A DNA stretch of 64,000 bases, from contig JAQQWL010000015.1 in NCBI GenBank assembly GCA_038363925.1, positions 1,240,001 through 1,304,000 on the forward strand. The letters run 5' to 3'. A model generated the notes under the pieces. It did no database searches. It was not told the origin of the DNA and was given only the letters and a program-made list of their open reading frames with translations. The stretch is from Apiospora phragmitis. Lineage: Eukaryota > Ascomycota > Sordariomycetes > Amphisphaeriales > Apiosporaceae. Shown one piece after another: positions 35,898 through 48,400 of the stretch. The position numbers were made by a program, and so were the translations under genes. Each line of letters starts with the position of its first letter. Position 1 is the first letter of the stretch.

Positions 35898-37760
35898 TAA
35901 CGTTAGGGACCCACCTTTCGCGCCCCCCCTGCTTTCGCGCCCCTATTAACCAGCCACCGGATTTTTCAACCCCTTTAATTATTTCGATTTCCTCCACTAA
36001 TTTTTTATCGTTTTCCTTCAAACTTTAAATATAGTGCCGATAATTAATTATAAAGCAGTATACCGAAAAAGAACTTCAGGAAGCCTTAAATTATATCGTA
36101 AATAATACTCCGATTAAATAGGCCGCTCGTGAATACGGTATTCCCGAGTTAACGCTCCGGAGCCGACTTTAGGGCCACTAGTCCAGATCGGAGGGTGCGG
36201 CAAATCTTTAGAGGCTTAGTCCTAACTAGGAGAAGTACTTGGCATTATGGATTATTACTTAATAGGCTTTAGGGCTTTTTTTAACCTACGCCTAAGTATA
36301 AGAATTCGCCGAGCGCATCCTTCGAGCTTAAGGAGACCCTAACCTAGTCGGAAAGAAATAGCTCTAGGCCTTTATACGAAGGAATCCTATTATTAAGGTC
36401 TTAAAGGCTCGAGTTATTAATTTAAAGCGTGTTAATAGTATTTCTATCGAGGTAATTCGGTCCTAGTTCTAGCGATTCGAATAACCCGATATCCGGGAGA
36501 TTAAGCTAGTTAATTATTATAATATAGATAAAGTAAGGGTTCTCGAAGGTATCGGATTAAATGGTTTAGTACTTAAAAGTATTAAAAACCGGTCTATTTA
36601 AAAGAAATAACCTAGTTTAAAGGCTTAGACCTTTTTTATCGAATATATATTAGCTCTAGGGCGTATAATTAATCTATTAATTATTTTTAAAAGTAAAACT
36701 ATTTAATAATAATAGTTCCTTTTTAATTTAGCTCCTTTTAGGGGCTGGCAATTCACCGCGACGGAAAATGGATAAATAATGGATAAAACAGCCGTCGAAT
36801 GGCTCGAGAAAGTTTTTATCCCGAATACCGCCCCGGAAGACCTTTTAGAGTACCGCCTACTCATTATCGACGGCCACGGAAGCTATACGATAACTAATTT
36901 TATGTACTTATACTTTAGTTATTATATTTATCTTCTTTTTTTACCCCTTTATATATCCCACGTTTTATAACCCCTCGATTTAGCCGTCTTCAGCTTTCTA
37001 AAAACGGCATACCGGAAAATACTCGGAAATATAAACTAATACTCGAACTTAACGGTAATCGGCAAGCGATATTTCCTTTAATACTACTAGAAGGCCTGTT
37101 CGGAAGTATTTTCGGGCTAGAATATCCGAAGTAGCTAGAAGGCAGCCGGCTTTTAGCCGGTAAATATAGTAAAACTATTACTAAGCCCGCTTCTAGTCGG
37201 AAATACCCTCTATACGATATCCGATCCGGCTCGTACGGAGCCTAACGGGTCCAATAAGGTCCTCTATACGCCCCGGAATATAATTCGTAGTTCGGATGTT
37301 ATCTAATTAACCCTAAGGAAGTCGGTTAAATTTAAAGAGCAAGTCCGGCTTACTAACCTATTAAAAAAGAATATAGCTATATAACGGCAACTGTTTCGAA
37401 AAATCCGGAAAGTATTTAATAAAAAGGACGTACAGGTGGCCATCTTGGAGAGGCAGGTTGAGGTATTTCAGGCTTAACTGGAGGCTATAAGGCCGAGGAA
37501 ACGGAAGAAGGTGGATTTGAGCCCGAATTCGAGGTTCGTTATAATCGAAAATATATAGCATACGTAAATAGCTATTAAAAAAGCTAAAATTATTTCAAAT
37601 AAAAAGAGCGATAATAAAATTAATAAGGCTAGCTCTTATATAATTATTATTATAAGGTCGAGCTAAATAAGCGACGTTAAATTAAAGGGGGTAAATTTAA
37701 ACGAACTAATTAACAAGGGCGCGAAAGCAGGGGGGCGCGAAAGGTGGGTCCCCGACGTTA
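35898..37760 (+). mobile_element. pogo/Fot1-like transposon relic nested in element 2
   Basis: Long GC-rich terminal inverted repeats, 35898-35944 and 37717-37760, both with GGGACCCACCTTTCGCGCC, flank an AT-rich interior. The plus strand still reads a transposase: REYGIPESTLRSR-like helix-turn-helix region near 36.13-36.17 kb, an IDEVRVLEGIGLNG-like block, an intact stretch at 36779-36970 with WLEKVFIPNTAPEDLLEYR and IDGHGSYTITNF, then ISHVL and PLDLAVFSFLKTAYRK. It is inserted in element 2, whose two halves continue on either side. Confidence 0.8.
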
Positions 37761-38069
37761 TAAAACGCGAAATCTCTACGAAATTTCGAAAGTTAACGGA
37801 TTTAAAAAAAGGGGCGATTATAAGATATATAATTAATTTAAATTCGCGATCGTTTCCTCCTCGGTTTAATAGTATAAAAGATATAACGAATCGATTATTT
37901 AGTTAACGTAACGCGAAACGCGTCGGCATTAATTAAGCTTCGAACTTTATACGACGATAATTAAACCTTTAAACGCGTTTTAATTAAAGAATTAATTATT
38001 AAAAAGTTTTCTACGAAAATCTCGACGCGTATCGCGTATAATTTACCTTCGTATAAAATATAATTAATA

Positions 38070-38285
38070 AATATATTAAATAAGCTTTTATATATACGTA
38101 TAAGTGGGTTCCGGGTTTAATCGAGGTTATATTACTATATTCTATTATTTATGTCTATCTTTAGTACGAGCTGCGAGGGGCATCGTATGCCCCTCTTAAT
38201 AAAACTAAAAAGGGGTTCGTGCGCGCAGGCACGTGGCACCCCTTTTAAAGTAAAATAGAAAACCTTAGTTCTTGCTATTTTAATA
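38070..38285. repeat. short insertion with GC-rich hairpins
   Basis: Present in element 2 but absent from the matching place in element 4 (near 39.87 kb). It contains GAGGGGCAT/ATGCCCCTC (38175-38195, 3-nt loop) and AAAAGGGGT/ACCCCTTTT (38208-38246). Much less AT-rich than its surroundings. May be a small non-autonomous element. Confidence 0.5.
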
Positions 38286-39329
38286 AAATATAAGATTTAA
38301 AGAGGATATTTATAACTTCGACGAGACCGGCTTTTTTATAAATTAAATCTCGTTTAAAATAATCGTTATAACCTTTAATTAATACGAGAAGCTTAAAATA
38401 ATTTAATAAAAAAACTAAAAATAAGTTATAATTATTTAAGGCGTTAAATTATACGGTTACGCTATCCCTTCGTATATTATATTTATTATATAAGCTCTAA
38501 CCTCTTAATATCGGCTATTCTTATATATTGAAAAGGTTATACGAAAAAGAAATCGAGCGTTCTATACGGGCGTATCTTACTTATATCTTAAAGGAGAACT
38601 TCTTACCAGCGTTTTTAAAAGCGTTATAGGCGACTTTTATCGTTTTAAATATTTAAGGAGGTTTTTAAAGGGCAGGACTTATATTATACGACCCGGAATA
38701 TATTATTTTATAATTAAATATAAAGCTATATACGCCGAAGCTTCCGGCGACCTCTTCCGGCTTATTTATACCTTAAGAATTAAAAACTTTAAATAATTTA
38801 ATTAAAGCTTAATTTTAAACCAAGTATATTAAAAATCCAATCGCGTAATATTAAAATAGCTTTTCGATATTAATTTTAATTAAGCTTAACTAGATTATAA
38901 AAAGTAGAACGTAAATTATATACCGCTCGCTTTATTAAAAAGTAAAGTAACCGCACTATAAGAGGCGAATAAAATACTTAACCGGCGCCGCCGTACGAAA
39001 AAAAACGGCTATAAAATAAAGGATCACTTTATATATAAGCTAGAAAAAACTTATAGTCTTAAAAGGACGTTAATAAATAATTATAAAACGAATCGCGTTA
39101 AAAGAGTAATCGTATAAGGACGTTTAAAACGCGCTTATAACGCTATAGAATCTACGGAGAGCCCGGGCATAATACTCGTACTTATTAAAATAATATAAAA
39201 GTATCTAAAGATAAAAATTCCGATTAATTTTAAAATATTAAATATATTATAATAAAATTAATTTATACTTAATTATATTAAGTTTTAAAAAATGTTTCAT
39301 TTATTTATATATTTAACTTACTTATAAAG

Positions 39330-41160
39330 TAATATATCTTATAAGCGAATGTTCTACTTTTATAAATTTCTTTATAGCCTTAACCTTTTTTTATATTTTT
39401 TTACGTCCGAAAATGTTATAACTTTAAAAAAAGAGTAATATCATTCTAGCGTTTTAAGCGCTTTAAAAAGATTTAACTTTAAATATATAAAAGGCTATAT
39501 TAGTTTATTACGTCTTATTAAAAACCTTATAATATAAACGAAATAATTAACTTATATAACGCGAAATATTTACGAATTTTTAAAAGCTTTTAAATTTTAA
39601 AAAAGATATGATTATTCGATATATTATTAATTTAAATACGCGATTATTTTTTCCCCGGTTAAATAATATAAAAGATATAACGAATTAATTATTTAGTTTA
39701 CGCGATACGAGACGCGTCGCTATTAATTAAGCTTTTAATTTCGTACGATAATAACTAGACCTCTAGACGTATTTTAATTAAAGAATCGATTATTAAAAAG
39801 TTTTTTATAAAAATCTCGATACGTATTACGCGTAATTTATCTTTATACGGAATATAATTTATAAATATGAGATTTAAAAAGAGGATATTTATAACTTCGA
39901 CGAGACCGGCTTTCTTATAAATTAAATCTTGTCCGAAATAATCGTAATCACCTCTAATTAATGCGGAAAGCCTAGGGTAATATAGTAAAAGAACCGGGAA
40001 TAAGTTATAATTACTTAAGGCGTCCAATTACACGGTTACGCTATCCCTCCGTATATTATTTTTATTAAAAAAACGTACCTCTCTTTTTAATACGAAAATA
40101 GTTTATTATTAAAGGATTAAGTGATCGTAATTATTAAAAATAATTAAATTATAAATAAAAAAGGCGAAAACTAGATTTAATATTTTAATTAATATATTAG
40201 GTTTTATATAAAGGGTCGTTATTACTTTTTAATTTTAAACAGCTACGAAAATTATTACTTAATAACTTTCGAACTTTATTATAAAAAGAACTCGATTATT
40301 ATACTTTATATATTTTCTTATTTATTATATAAGTTTTAAACTTTTAATATCGGCCATTTTTATATATTAAAAAAAATGTACGGAAAAGAAATTAAATATC
40401 TTATACGGGCGTATATTATTTATATTTTAAAGGAGGACTTCCTATTAGCGTTTTTAAAAACGTTTTAAGCGATTTTTACCGTTTTAAATATATAAAGAGG
40501 CTTTCGAAAAATAGGACTCGTCTTATATAATCCGGAATATATTATTTTATAATTAAATATAAAGCTACATACTTTAATATTTTTAGGGACGTTTTTTAGC
40601 CTATTTATTCTTTAAGAATTAAAAATTTTAAATAACTCTATTAAAGTTTAATATTAAACAGAATACGTTTAAAACTATATTATACGGTATTAAAATAGCT
40701 TTTTAACGTTTATTTAAATTAGTTTTAATTAAATCGTAAAGGTTATAACGTATATTATATACCGAGTTATTTTTTTAAAAGGTAAGAACGCGATATTTCG
40801 AAAAGTAAATAAGATGCTTAGCCGGCGCCGCCGTACGAAAAAGAAACGGCTATAAAATAAAAGATCATTTCGTATATAAGCTAAAGAAAACTTATAGTTT
40901 TAAAGGGATATTAATAAATAGTTATAAAACGAATCGCGTTAAAGAAGTAATTATACGAGGACGTTTAAAACACGCTTATAACGCTATAGAATCTACGGAG
41001 AGCCCGGGTATAATACGCGTACTTATTAAAATAATATAAAAGTATCTAGAGATAAAAATTCCGATTAATTTTAATATATTAAATATATTATAGTGAAATT
41101 AACTTATATTTTATCGAAAGGGGTGTAAAAGAATAAGACATTCGTTTATAAGATATATTA
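39330..41160 (+). mobile_element. pogo-like transposon relic, element 4, related to element 2
   Basis: Inverted repeats TAATATATCTTATAAGCGAATG (39330-39355) and the matching inverse at 41136-41160 bound 1.83 kb. On the plus strand the worn transposase shows YNFDETGF (39.9 kb), HGYAIPPYIIF (40.03 kb), a DG(H)-like second acidic block near 40.24 kb and YGKEIKYLIRAYI near 40.39 kb, followed by an NI-R-F block. Stops are frequent. It starts exactly where element 2 ends. Confidence 0.75.
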
Positions 41161-41958
41161 CGTTAGTAGCTATTTTAAATATAATTACTTTTTTTTCTTA
41201 GCGTAGTAGAATAGTTTATTATAATAATAATACTCTTAAAAAAGAAAGTGAAAGGCCGTATTTTATCGTGGGTCCTTTGGCGAAATGTTTAGTAAACATG
41301 CCCATCTTCTAATGCTCCTTCAGTAACGACGTTATCAGTAGTAAGTTTCTCAGTCGAAAGGTCTACATCTACAGTTCTATGAATCAAGTAGAGTACCTAC
41401 ATGACAGCGTCGTGTAAAACCCCGGACGCATACCTTAAGCAAGAGGATTTAAACCAACTAGAAAGGAGCAATTCTAGCTCGAAAGCGTCCCCTTCGCAAA
41501 CAACTCCATGCGTAGGTGACAGCGTCAATTATTATTAGTAACCGAGATACGAAATCAACAGCCAAAAGGGCCGAATTAGCGCCGGGTAGGACGATTAGAA
41601 GTTGGTGCAGGCTGCAGTGAGCTCATATTACCCTGCGAGTACCTGGGACCGCCCGATGAGTTTCGCCTGCCTACTATATGCCGTGACGGGTTACATCAAA
41701 TGCGTTGTGACGACACCTGCAGATGGAAAACTTGGAGAAACCTGAATAAACGGGCCTGAATTAGTTCTTGAAGGAGTTTTCAGAGCCCCCTTTGGGGATA
41801 TCATTCTTGGGGACTCGGTTATTTCTTAAAGACAACCTCGGTATAGTTAACGGTGCCTATAAATTTGCCTATAATTGGACAGGTCTCACCTTATACGAAA
41901 TGATGAACTGGCTTTTCGTTACCATCTCATAGCCCCAACGGATATGTGGATTCCCACC
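41161..41958. other. spacer between RIP island and cluster
   Basis: Base composition returns to normal by about 41.27 kb. Promoter of the transporter gene is expected here. A short palindrome ATGTTTAGTAAACAT lies at about 41286-41300. No gene is seen. Confidence 0.4.
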
Positions 41959-42926
41959 ATGGGCACAGTCATGCAATCGAAACTTCCTTCTGAACAGGGT
42001 CTTGAATGTGGCTCCCATGACATGGAAGTTTCCCCGCCGAGGAGACAAGCGTTCGGAAACGCGACCGCCGTGTAAGTCACAAGGGCTATTCTCAATTCCA
42101 TCAACGCTCTTTCTGGTGCACGTGGCTGATTGGTTCGCAAGTGCACTTGTCGGGTTTCTCCTGTCCTTGACCCCGCTGAGCTGCATGCTCATGGGCTGGC
42201 GTGGAGCGGGCAAGGATGGTGCCGCCGCATCTGCCATGTACATGTTTGGCGGCGGTGGTCTCCTGTGGTTCGGCGGCCTGGCTGAGTGGCTTGTGGGGAA
42301 CACGTTTGCGTCCGTCGTATTCTTTGCCTTCGGCGCTTTCTGGCTGAACTTTGGCGCGTCCATGATGCCCTTCTTCAATGCCTACGCCGGTTACTCCCCC
42401 GACCCTGCGGTCCCGGTTCTTGGGCTCCAATCGACCCAATACAACTCGAGCTGGGGTGAGTAACTATACTGTCGCGTTTCACCCGGGCAACGTATGCACT
42501 AGAGTTGTTTTCTAATCACTACTGTCAAGGTTTTGTGACTTTGTCTATGGCCTTCCTGAATGCCATATTCCTTGTGGGGTCATTAAGAGTTAACATCACT
42601 TTCGTGCTGATGTTCACTTGTGTCATCTCGGCCCTGTCTTGTTTAACCGGTTCCTACTGGCAGACCTCCAATGGAAATCTAGAGCTTGCGGGGAGGCTGG
42701 GTGTTGCAGGAGGTGGGTGTTTCTTTGGAGCATGCGCTTGTGGCTGGTGGTGCTTGGCCTCCATTATACTTGCTTCAGTTGACTTTCCTGTCCAATTGCC
42801 TCGTAAGTACCCCTACGTGTGGGCTAACATGAAGTATCGAACTGATACTCTGTAGTCGGAGACCTATCAAGCTGGATATCAGGAAAAAGAGAGCTGGAGA
42901 AGCATGCCAACCAGAGCACGAAGTAA
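41959..42926 (+). CDS. GPR1/FUN34/YaaH-family transporter (PatA-like)
   Basis: Four exons, 41959-42071, 42142-42455, 42530-42802 and 42856-42926, join in phase to give 256 residues with six hydrophobic segments. The family exports or imports acetate and related small carboxylates; PatA in the patulin cluster is a member. Seen: ALVGFLLSLTPLSCMLMGW as first helix, GGLLWFGGLAEWLVGNTFAS and AFGAFWLNFGASMMPFFNAY, both characteristic, and a short basic C-terminal tail. The start at 41959 has a strong context (ACCATGG); an in-frame ATG at 41944 is an alternative. It is the first gene right of the transposon island and probably the left border of the PKS cluster. Confidence 0.85.
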
Positions 42927-43480
42927 GGTACAAGAGTGACTTGTTTTCTGCCCTTACAGCTAAAATGAAGGCAGAACTATTGGGCTACTGAGAGTCGTCC
43001 ACGTGGGTGATAGTGCAATTTAATTAATGATGATGATAGTCAATTTGTCGTCCGTTCCAAGGCCTGGGCATTATGAAAACGTGGGTACTATGCTGTGACA
43101 TACAATAATGCACTGCTATGGCGCCCCAGGGGCTCCCTATCGCCCACAGAACTGATCCCCAAAGTTCACTGGGATATGGCGGGCACCAGAGGTCTCCTTA
43201 AGGGTTGATAGTTAACCTGGAGCGGACCTCCCATCTAGTAAATGTGACTTTGTCATAGTGGCTGTCATGTGAACAATATGTGTCGCACGAGTTGTCTCTC
43301 ACCTCAGTCGCATAGCGGGGAGTCAGCGCGTCAAAGGGTAAACCCGCCTACGTGGATGGCAATGCAGATTCTGCCATGGTTCAAGAAGACGTGGTTTTCC
43401 TTTTTGGAACTTGCTACTTAGATGACAGACATACGCGTCAGTATTATAACGACAACTGGTGAAGCAACCATGTTCGAATC
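42927..43480. other. intergenic region, no gene seen
   Basis: Lies between convergent genes (transporter and reductase); both 3' ends. Nothing else seen. Confidence 0.45.
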
Positions 43481-44665
43481 TCATGCCAAATCGACCGTGT
43501 TTCTGCGAATGCTCTCCTCAAGACTCGTCCACCCATCCTCCTTTCCCATGTCACGTAAGAGCTCTTCTGCCCGCTTGCGGGGTACAATGTCGCTCAGATC
43601 CTTCTCGCTTTGGAAGTTGGCAGGAAAGGTTCGGTCTGGATAAAGATTGCGCAAAATGGCCAGAATACCGTCACCATTGACGGGCTCGGCAAAGGCGAAA
43701 ACGCGCTCCGACACGACGCCCGGGTGGATTGCAGCAGCCACATGCAGCAGTGCATCATCTTGAACATCCACGAAGTATTCTAGAGAAGGCGGGTTCCCTC
43801 CAGTTAGTTTCAGAGCCATTTTGCTGCTTCCTCGGGGAGGGCGTCCGATATGACTTACGAGCAGGGAGACCCGCCAACAGGCTGGAGTTGCCGCGGAAAA
43901 GCTCGGCCACCATGCCGGATGTAGATGGATGGCCCTGGTTTGCCGGATCCAAGCTCGCACCGAAGTTGATATTGGGCAACACAGCATTCAGGATGAAGCC
44001 GGGCTTGGTCTCGCGCACGTACTTCCAGGCCTCCTTCTCGGAGAGCGTCTTGCTGGCGGCATAGACAGGATACGCCCGCTCCGGCTCATAGGGTGGGTCG
44101 CGATAGGCGAAGGCCACGGTCTCGTCGTTCCAGGTCTCCGTCGTCACGGTGAAGGGGGTGTCGGGCTTAGGAATCAACGCGGAGGCGGAGGAGGACGTGA
44201 GCACAAATCGCTTCACGCTAGGCTCCGACGCGGCGGCTTTCAACGCATTCAGCGTGCCTGCAATCGTGCCGGGCACTACCTCGTACGGGTTCGGGTTCAT
44301 GCTGTAGTTGGTTGCGGTGTGAACGACGGCCGCGACTCCTAAGTGTTCGGGTCGCGTCAGTTACAATCTCCATTGCACATAAGAATAGTGATGATCATCC
44401 GGTCGCATGTACCTTTAACCGCGTCATTATACGCGCCAGATGCGTCCATGTTTAGGACAGTCACGAACTCAAACTTTCCCGGGCCATACTTGGTGTCGAA
44501 CAGATTGCTGAGCCAGGTGTGTTTCGCCGGGTCGCGACTGGCTCCGCGCACCCTATAACCGAACTTAAGGAACTGATCGGCCACGTTAGACGCGATAAAG
44601 CCATTGACGCCCGTGATTAGGACGATAGAGCCTTTGGGGATAGCGGGCTCATCTATAGGAGACAT
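43481..44665 (-). CDS. NAD(P)-dependent reductase, dihydroflavonol-4-reductase-like
   Basis: Extended short-chain dehydrogenase of the DFR/cinnamoyl-CoA reductase type, 349 residues from exons 44413-44665, 43859-44338 and 43481-43797, all in phase. Seen: the nucleotide-binding VLITGVNGFIASNVADQFL at the N-terminus, RGASRDPAK with a basic residue that favours NADPH, the VLTSSSASAL strand, and the catalytic YAASK. The substrate is unknown; in this cluster an aldehyde or ketone derived from the 6-MSA ring is a reasonable guess. It lies between the transporter and the PKS. No frame breaks. Confidence 0.88.
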
Positions 44666-45492
44666 ATTGGGAATGTTGTACTCGCACGATATGGCGGATG
44701 TTGATGCCGGTTTATGTTTCGAAGGAGGGTTGTCAATTTCGCGAAGATGGTTTCGTTTTATGTTGCCAATAAGGTAAGTTCAAGGGGGTCCCGAATATGT
44801 ATTGGTCAGCCTCCAGGAACTCCTTTCAGTAATAAGCTTGCGTTGGTGGAGACGGAGACCATAATGCCTCATAAGGAGGAAATGGAGAGGGGTAACAAAC
44901 AAACTGGACCTGAGTAATGAAGCATCCTGTTCCATCCCCTCCTGTCCCTTCCTCAGACCGGAGATTCTTTAAGTGCTGCATAGTTGACGTGTGTCGCCTG
45001 CTCCATCGCTCTCTTCAACTGCACAAAGATCAACATGAAGATTTGGCGAAGCAGGATGATTCTAAAATAGCGCTGCTCAACACCATTGGCCAGAGGCAGG
45101 AGTCCACGTAATGAAAGCAAATTCTGACACTTGCCCTCTAATCGCGCTTGATATGGACGGGGGCTTCGAGATAGGGGCATTAACGTGTATTTGAGATATA
45201 CGGACGAAGGCTGACCTTTTCGAAGCCTAAGAATTCATCTAAGTCTACAGCCGAAGTCTATGGTGCACAGGTTGCGGTGATTCGAAATATGTCCCGTATA
45301 TTCAACACTCAAATAAATTCTATAACTAAGTAATAAAGAGAAACCGAACAAAGACGCGAGACCATAGATAGGAGAGAGACCAAATACAACAGAGACCAAA
45401 TACAACGGAGACCAAATACAACAGAGACCAGATATAACAGAAAATACATCAAATAAATCCATAACAAAATGCACTACATCATGTTTCATGCT
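44666..45492. other. intergenic region with short tandem repeat
   Basis: Promoter side of the reductase and 3' side of the PKS. Contains four tandem 16-bp units at 45375-45438. No gene seen. Confidence 0.5.
45375..45438. repeat. 16-bp tandem repeat, four units
   Basis: Units of the form AGAGACCAAATACAAC; units 1 and 2 identical, unit 3 differs by one base, unit 4 by two. Head to tail without spacers, immediately downstream of the PKS stop codon. Confidence 0.9.
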
Positions 45493-48400
45493 CTATGCCT
45501 TTGCCATCTTCTCCGAAAACCAAGCAACAAGATGGTTCGAAGTGGGATGGCTCCAAGTCAGCGTGGGTGGTACCTTCACTTTGAGCGAGCTCTGCAGCTT
45601 CTGCCGCAGCGTGACCGTCAACACGCTGTCGACGCCGAGGTCAGCAATGGCCGCCCGACCGTCCACCTCGTCGGCGCCGCCCAGCATCAGGACGTTGCTG
45701 ATGACTTCGCGGACCTTCTTGTCCAGCCACTCCTTCAGCTCAGGCCCGCCCGCGGGGATGCTGTCAGCCGCAGGGCCGGCGGGGGCGGCTCCGGCTTCGG
45801 CGGCGGGAGCGGCCTTACGCACTGCAATGTCGCCGAGAACGGGCACGGGCAGCTCTTCGTCGGCCTCGAAGGCCAGGCTGCGCAGCACGACACCGTGGTC
45901 CGTGTCGTACTTGGAGAGGTGTTCCCAGGCGCGGAAGCCCTCCTCGACGGTGATGTCGGTGATGCCCTTGCTGCGGAGCTCGGCGTCGATGAAGTCGGTG
46001 CTGGCCGCCATGCCGAGGCCGCGCCAGCTCGTCCACTGGAAGGCGACGGCGTTGTCCCCCTGCTGGCGCCGGTGCGCCGCCAGCGTGTCCAGGAACGCGT
46101 TGGCGCTGGCGTAGCTGCTCTGCCCCGGGAACCCGAAGAGCTGGCCGCACGAGCTGAAGAGAACCATCCAGTCCAGGGTGCCCGGCGGGAACACGTTGTG
46201 CAGAGCGAGGGCGCCTGCGACCTTGGGGGCCATGACCCGCGAAAAAGCGTCGGGGGTCGTGTCGAGGACCAGCTGGTCCACCAGCGTCCCGGCCGCGTGG
46301 ACCACGCCCAAGACCCGGGGCAGGTCCAGCCGGCTCAGTTCGGCCCTTAGTTGGTCTTCGGCATCATGGGCTCCGATGTCCAGGGCTACGGAGTACACAG
46401 TGGCACCCATGTGCTCCAGAGCCTGGAAGCGGTCAACGGCAGATCGGAGCGAGTCCTCGGCGCTCAGTCCAGCCCACTCACTGCGTGGCGGCAGGGCGCG
46501 GCGCGAGAGGATCACCAGCCTTCGTGCACCCTTTTCAACCAGCCAGCTAGCGACTTCGAGGCCCAAGGCCCCCAGCCCGCCAGTAATGACGTACGTCCCC
46601 TCCGGTTTGGGCAGCAGAGTTTGGGACCCTGAGGAGTCGCCGGCATACATCATGTCGCGCGGCAGTGGCTGAAGACGCGCTACCCGTGGGAGATCGTCCA
46701 TGATGCGAATGACGTCTTGCTCCTGGACGTACTTCATAGCCAGGCTGGGGAACGGCGTGTCTTCGTCGAACTTGTCGATCAGGCCGCCCCACTGCTCCGA
46801 GTGCTCCGACGCGATGATGCGGGCAAGCCCGTACAGCGACGACTGCGCGAGCGCTGTCGGCGTGTCGGCCGCTCCCACGCCCGAGGTGATGACGAAGACC
46901 TTCAACTTGGTGCCGCCAGCCGCAGCAGTATGTACAGCATATTTGGTCAGCATGAGCAGCTCGGCGATGAATGCCTCGGACTTGGCGGGCACCTCGGCGA
47001 GCGTGGCGACGGAACCGGGGCAGTATACGGCCACAGTGCTGGCGGTGGCGTCCAAGGTGACACCGGAAATGTCCGATGCAGTGCTGAGTTGGGTAATCTC
47101 GTCCGCCGGCAACCGGAGTCCCCTGGCAGTGCGCGAGAGGACGGCGGCGTCATCCGACACCACGACCGCATTATCCCAGAGCAAGGCCTTGCTGGCGAAT
47201 GGTGCGGGCACCCAAGCAAGTGTGTGGACGAGACTCTCGACGCTACCGCTGGCGCCTGGTGTGCCCTCGATCTCGGAGAAACGCATTGATCGGAACTCGG
47301 CGAGCACGTGTCCGCTTTCATCGCAGACACTGACGTGGGATGCCGGAGCACCGCGTTCCGAGGCCTCCTGCACGTAGAGGTAGCCCGTCTTGGGCGGCGC
47401 AGTGCCGTGTTCCGTGTAGAAGTTAACCTGGTCGATCTGCGCCGGCATTCGCAGCTTGGGGTCGTTAAAGAAGATGGTGGAGCCGACCGACGTGGCAGCA
47501 TCGAGGATGGGAGCCCACGAAGAAGCATCCCATGGCAGTTCAGCTCCTTCCTTCGTGTCAGGCGAGACATCAACGCGGGCGACCATCTCCTTTAGGTTCC
47601 CATAATGTTCGGTGATGGCCCAGGGGAACCCCATGGCCGAGACACCGACCTTGTCAAGGTAGTCGATGGAGAAGTTGGACGGAAGGACTTCTCCGATGCG
47701 TTTCTTGGCGGCTTCGATGTCGATGGAAGGGAGCTTAGTGGCTCGGTCAGCCGAGCTCCAGCGACCAGTCGTGTGGGTGACCCAAGAATGATCTTCAGAG
47801 GAGCTCTGCTGCAGGCGAGAAGCTATCTTGACCGTATCATCTGCCACAACCACCTGAACATCACGTGGGGCATTGATGGCTACAGGAACGCGTAGAGTGA
47901 TGTTGGAGAGCCTAGAAGCCTTGGTGGCGTGGTGAAGGGTGTTAACCAGCACTGCGGCCGGAACGATTTCGGTGCCGAGGAGGGGGTGGTGACCAGGGAA
48001 AGGCCTAGTTTCGTTGTCAAGATTGGTCGAATACAGAACCGTATTGGTACCGCTAATGGGGTTTCGCCGACCTAGAAGGGTATGGGCCTCGGGATCGTGG
48101 GTGGCAACTTTGCAAGACCCAGAGGGCACGCCGCTCTCGACCTTGCGCCAGATGGACTTATGTGCCCATTGCGTGCCTGGAACGCGCGTTGACCAATGAT
48201 GGCCTGGGCCTGCTTGGAACCGGAATTCTACATCCGCCCCTTTCACGAACAGGGAGCCAACAGTCTGCAAAACGCACGTCTCTGCGGACTTGTTGCGGCG
48301 GAGAGTGGGCAGTACAGAGTACTCGTCGTCGTTAATGCCGCGATCCATGATTGTCTCGTTCACCGAGTGCGAGACAATTGGGTGACTAGAAACCTCGAGG

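Larger units (their letters stand above)
35661..39332 (+). mobile_element. pogo-like transposon relic, element 2, interrupted by a nested element
   Basis: The left inverted repeat (35662-35690, TTACCTTATAAGTAAATTAA...) pairs with the right (39303-39332). The interior matches element 4 on both sides of a nested transposon: AAGCGCTTTAAAA near 35.8 kb corresponds to about 39.45 kb, and 37.76-39.27 kb corresponds to 39.55-41.1 kb. Surviving coding blocks include YNFDETGF near 38.31 kb. Relative to element 4 it lacks about 250 bp of the catalytic core (junction near 38485) and carries about 200 extra bases near 38.07-38.29 kb. Confidence 0.7.

Noticed and set aside
45375..45438. CRISPR-like array.
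   Set aside because: Units are head to tail with no unique spacers, and the genome is eukaryotic; it is an ordinary tandem repeat.
45469..46350. 293-codon plus-strand open frame.
   Set aside because: Antisense shadow of the KR/ACP end of the PKS.
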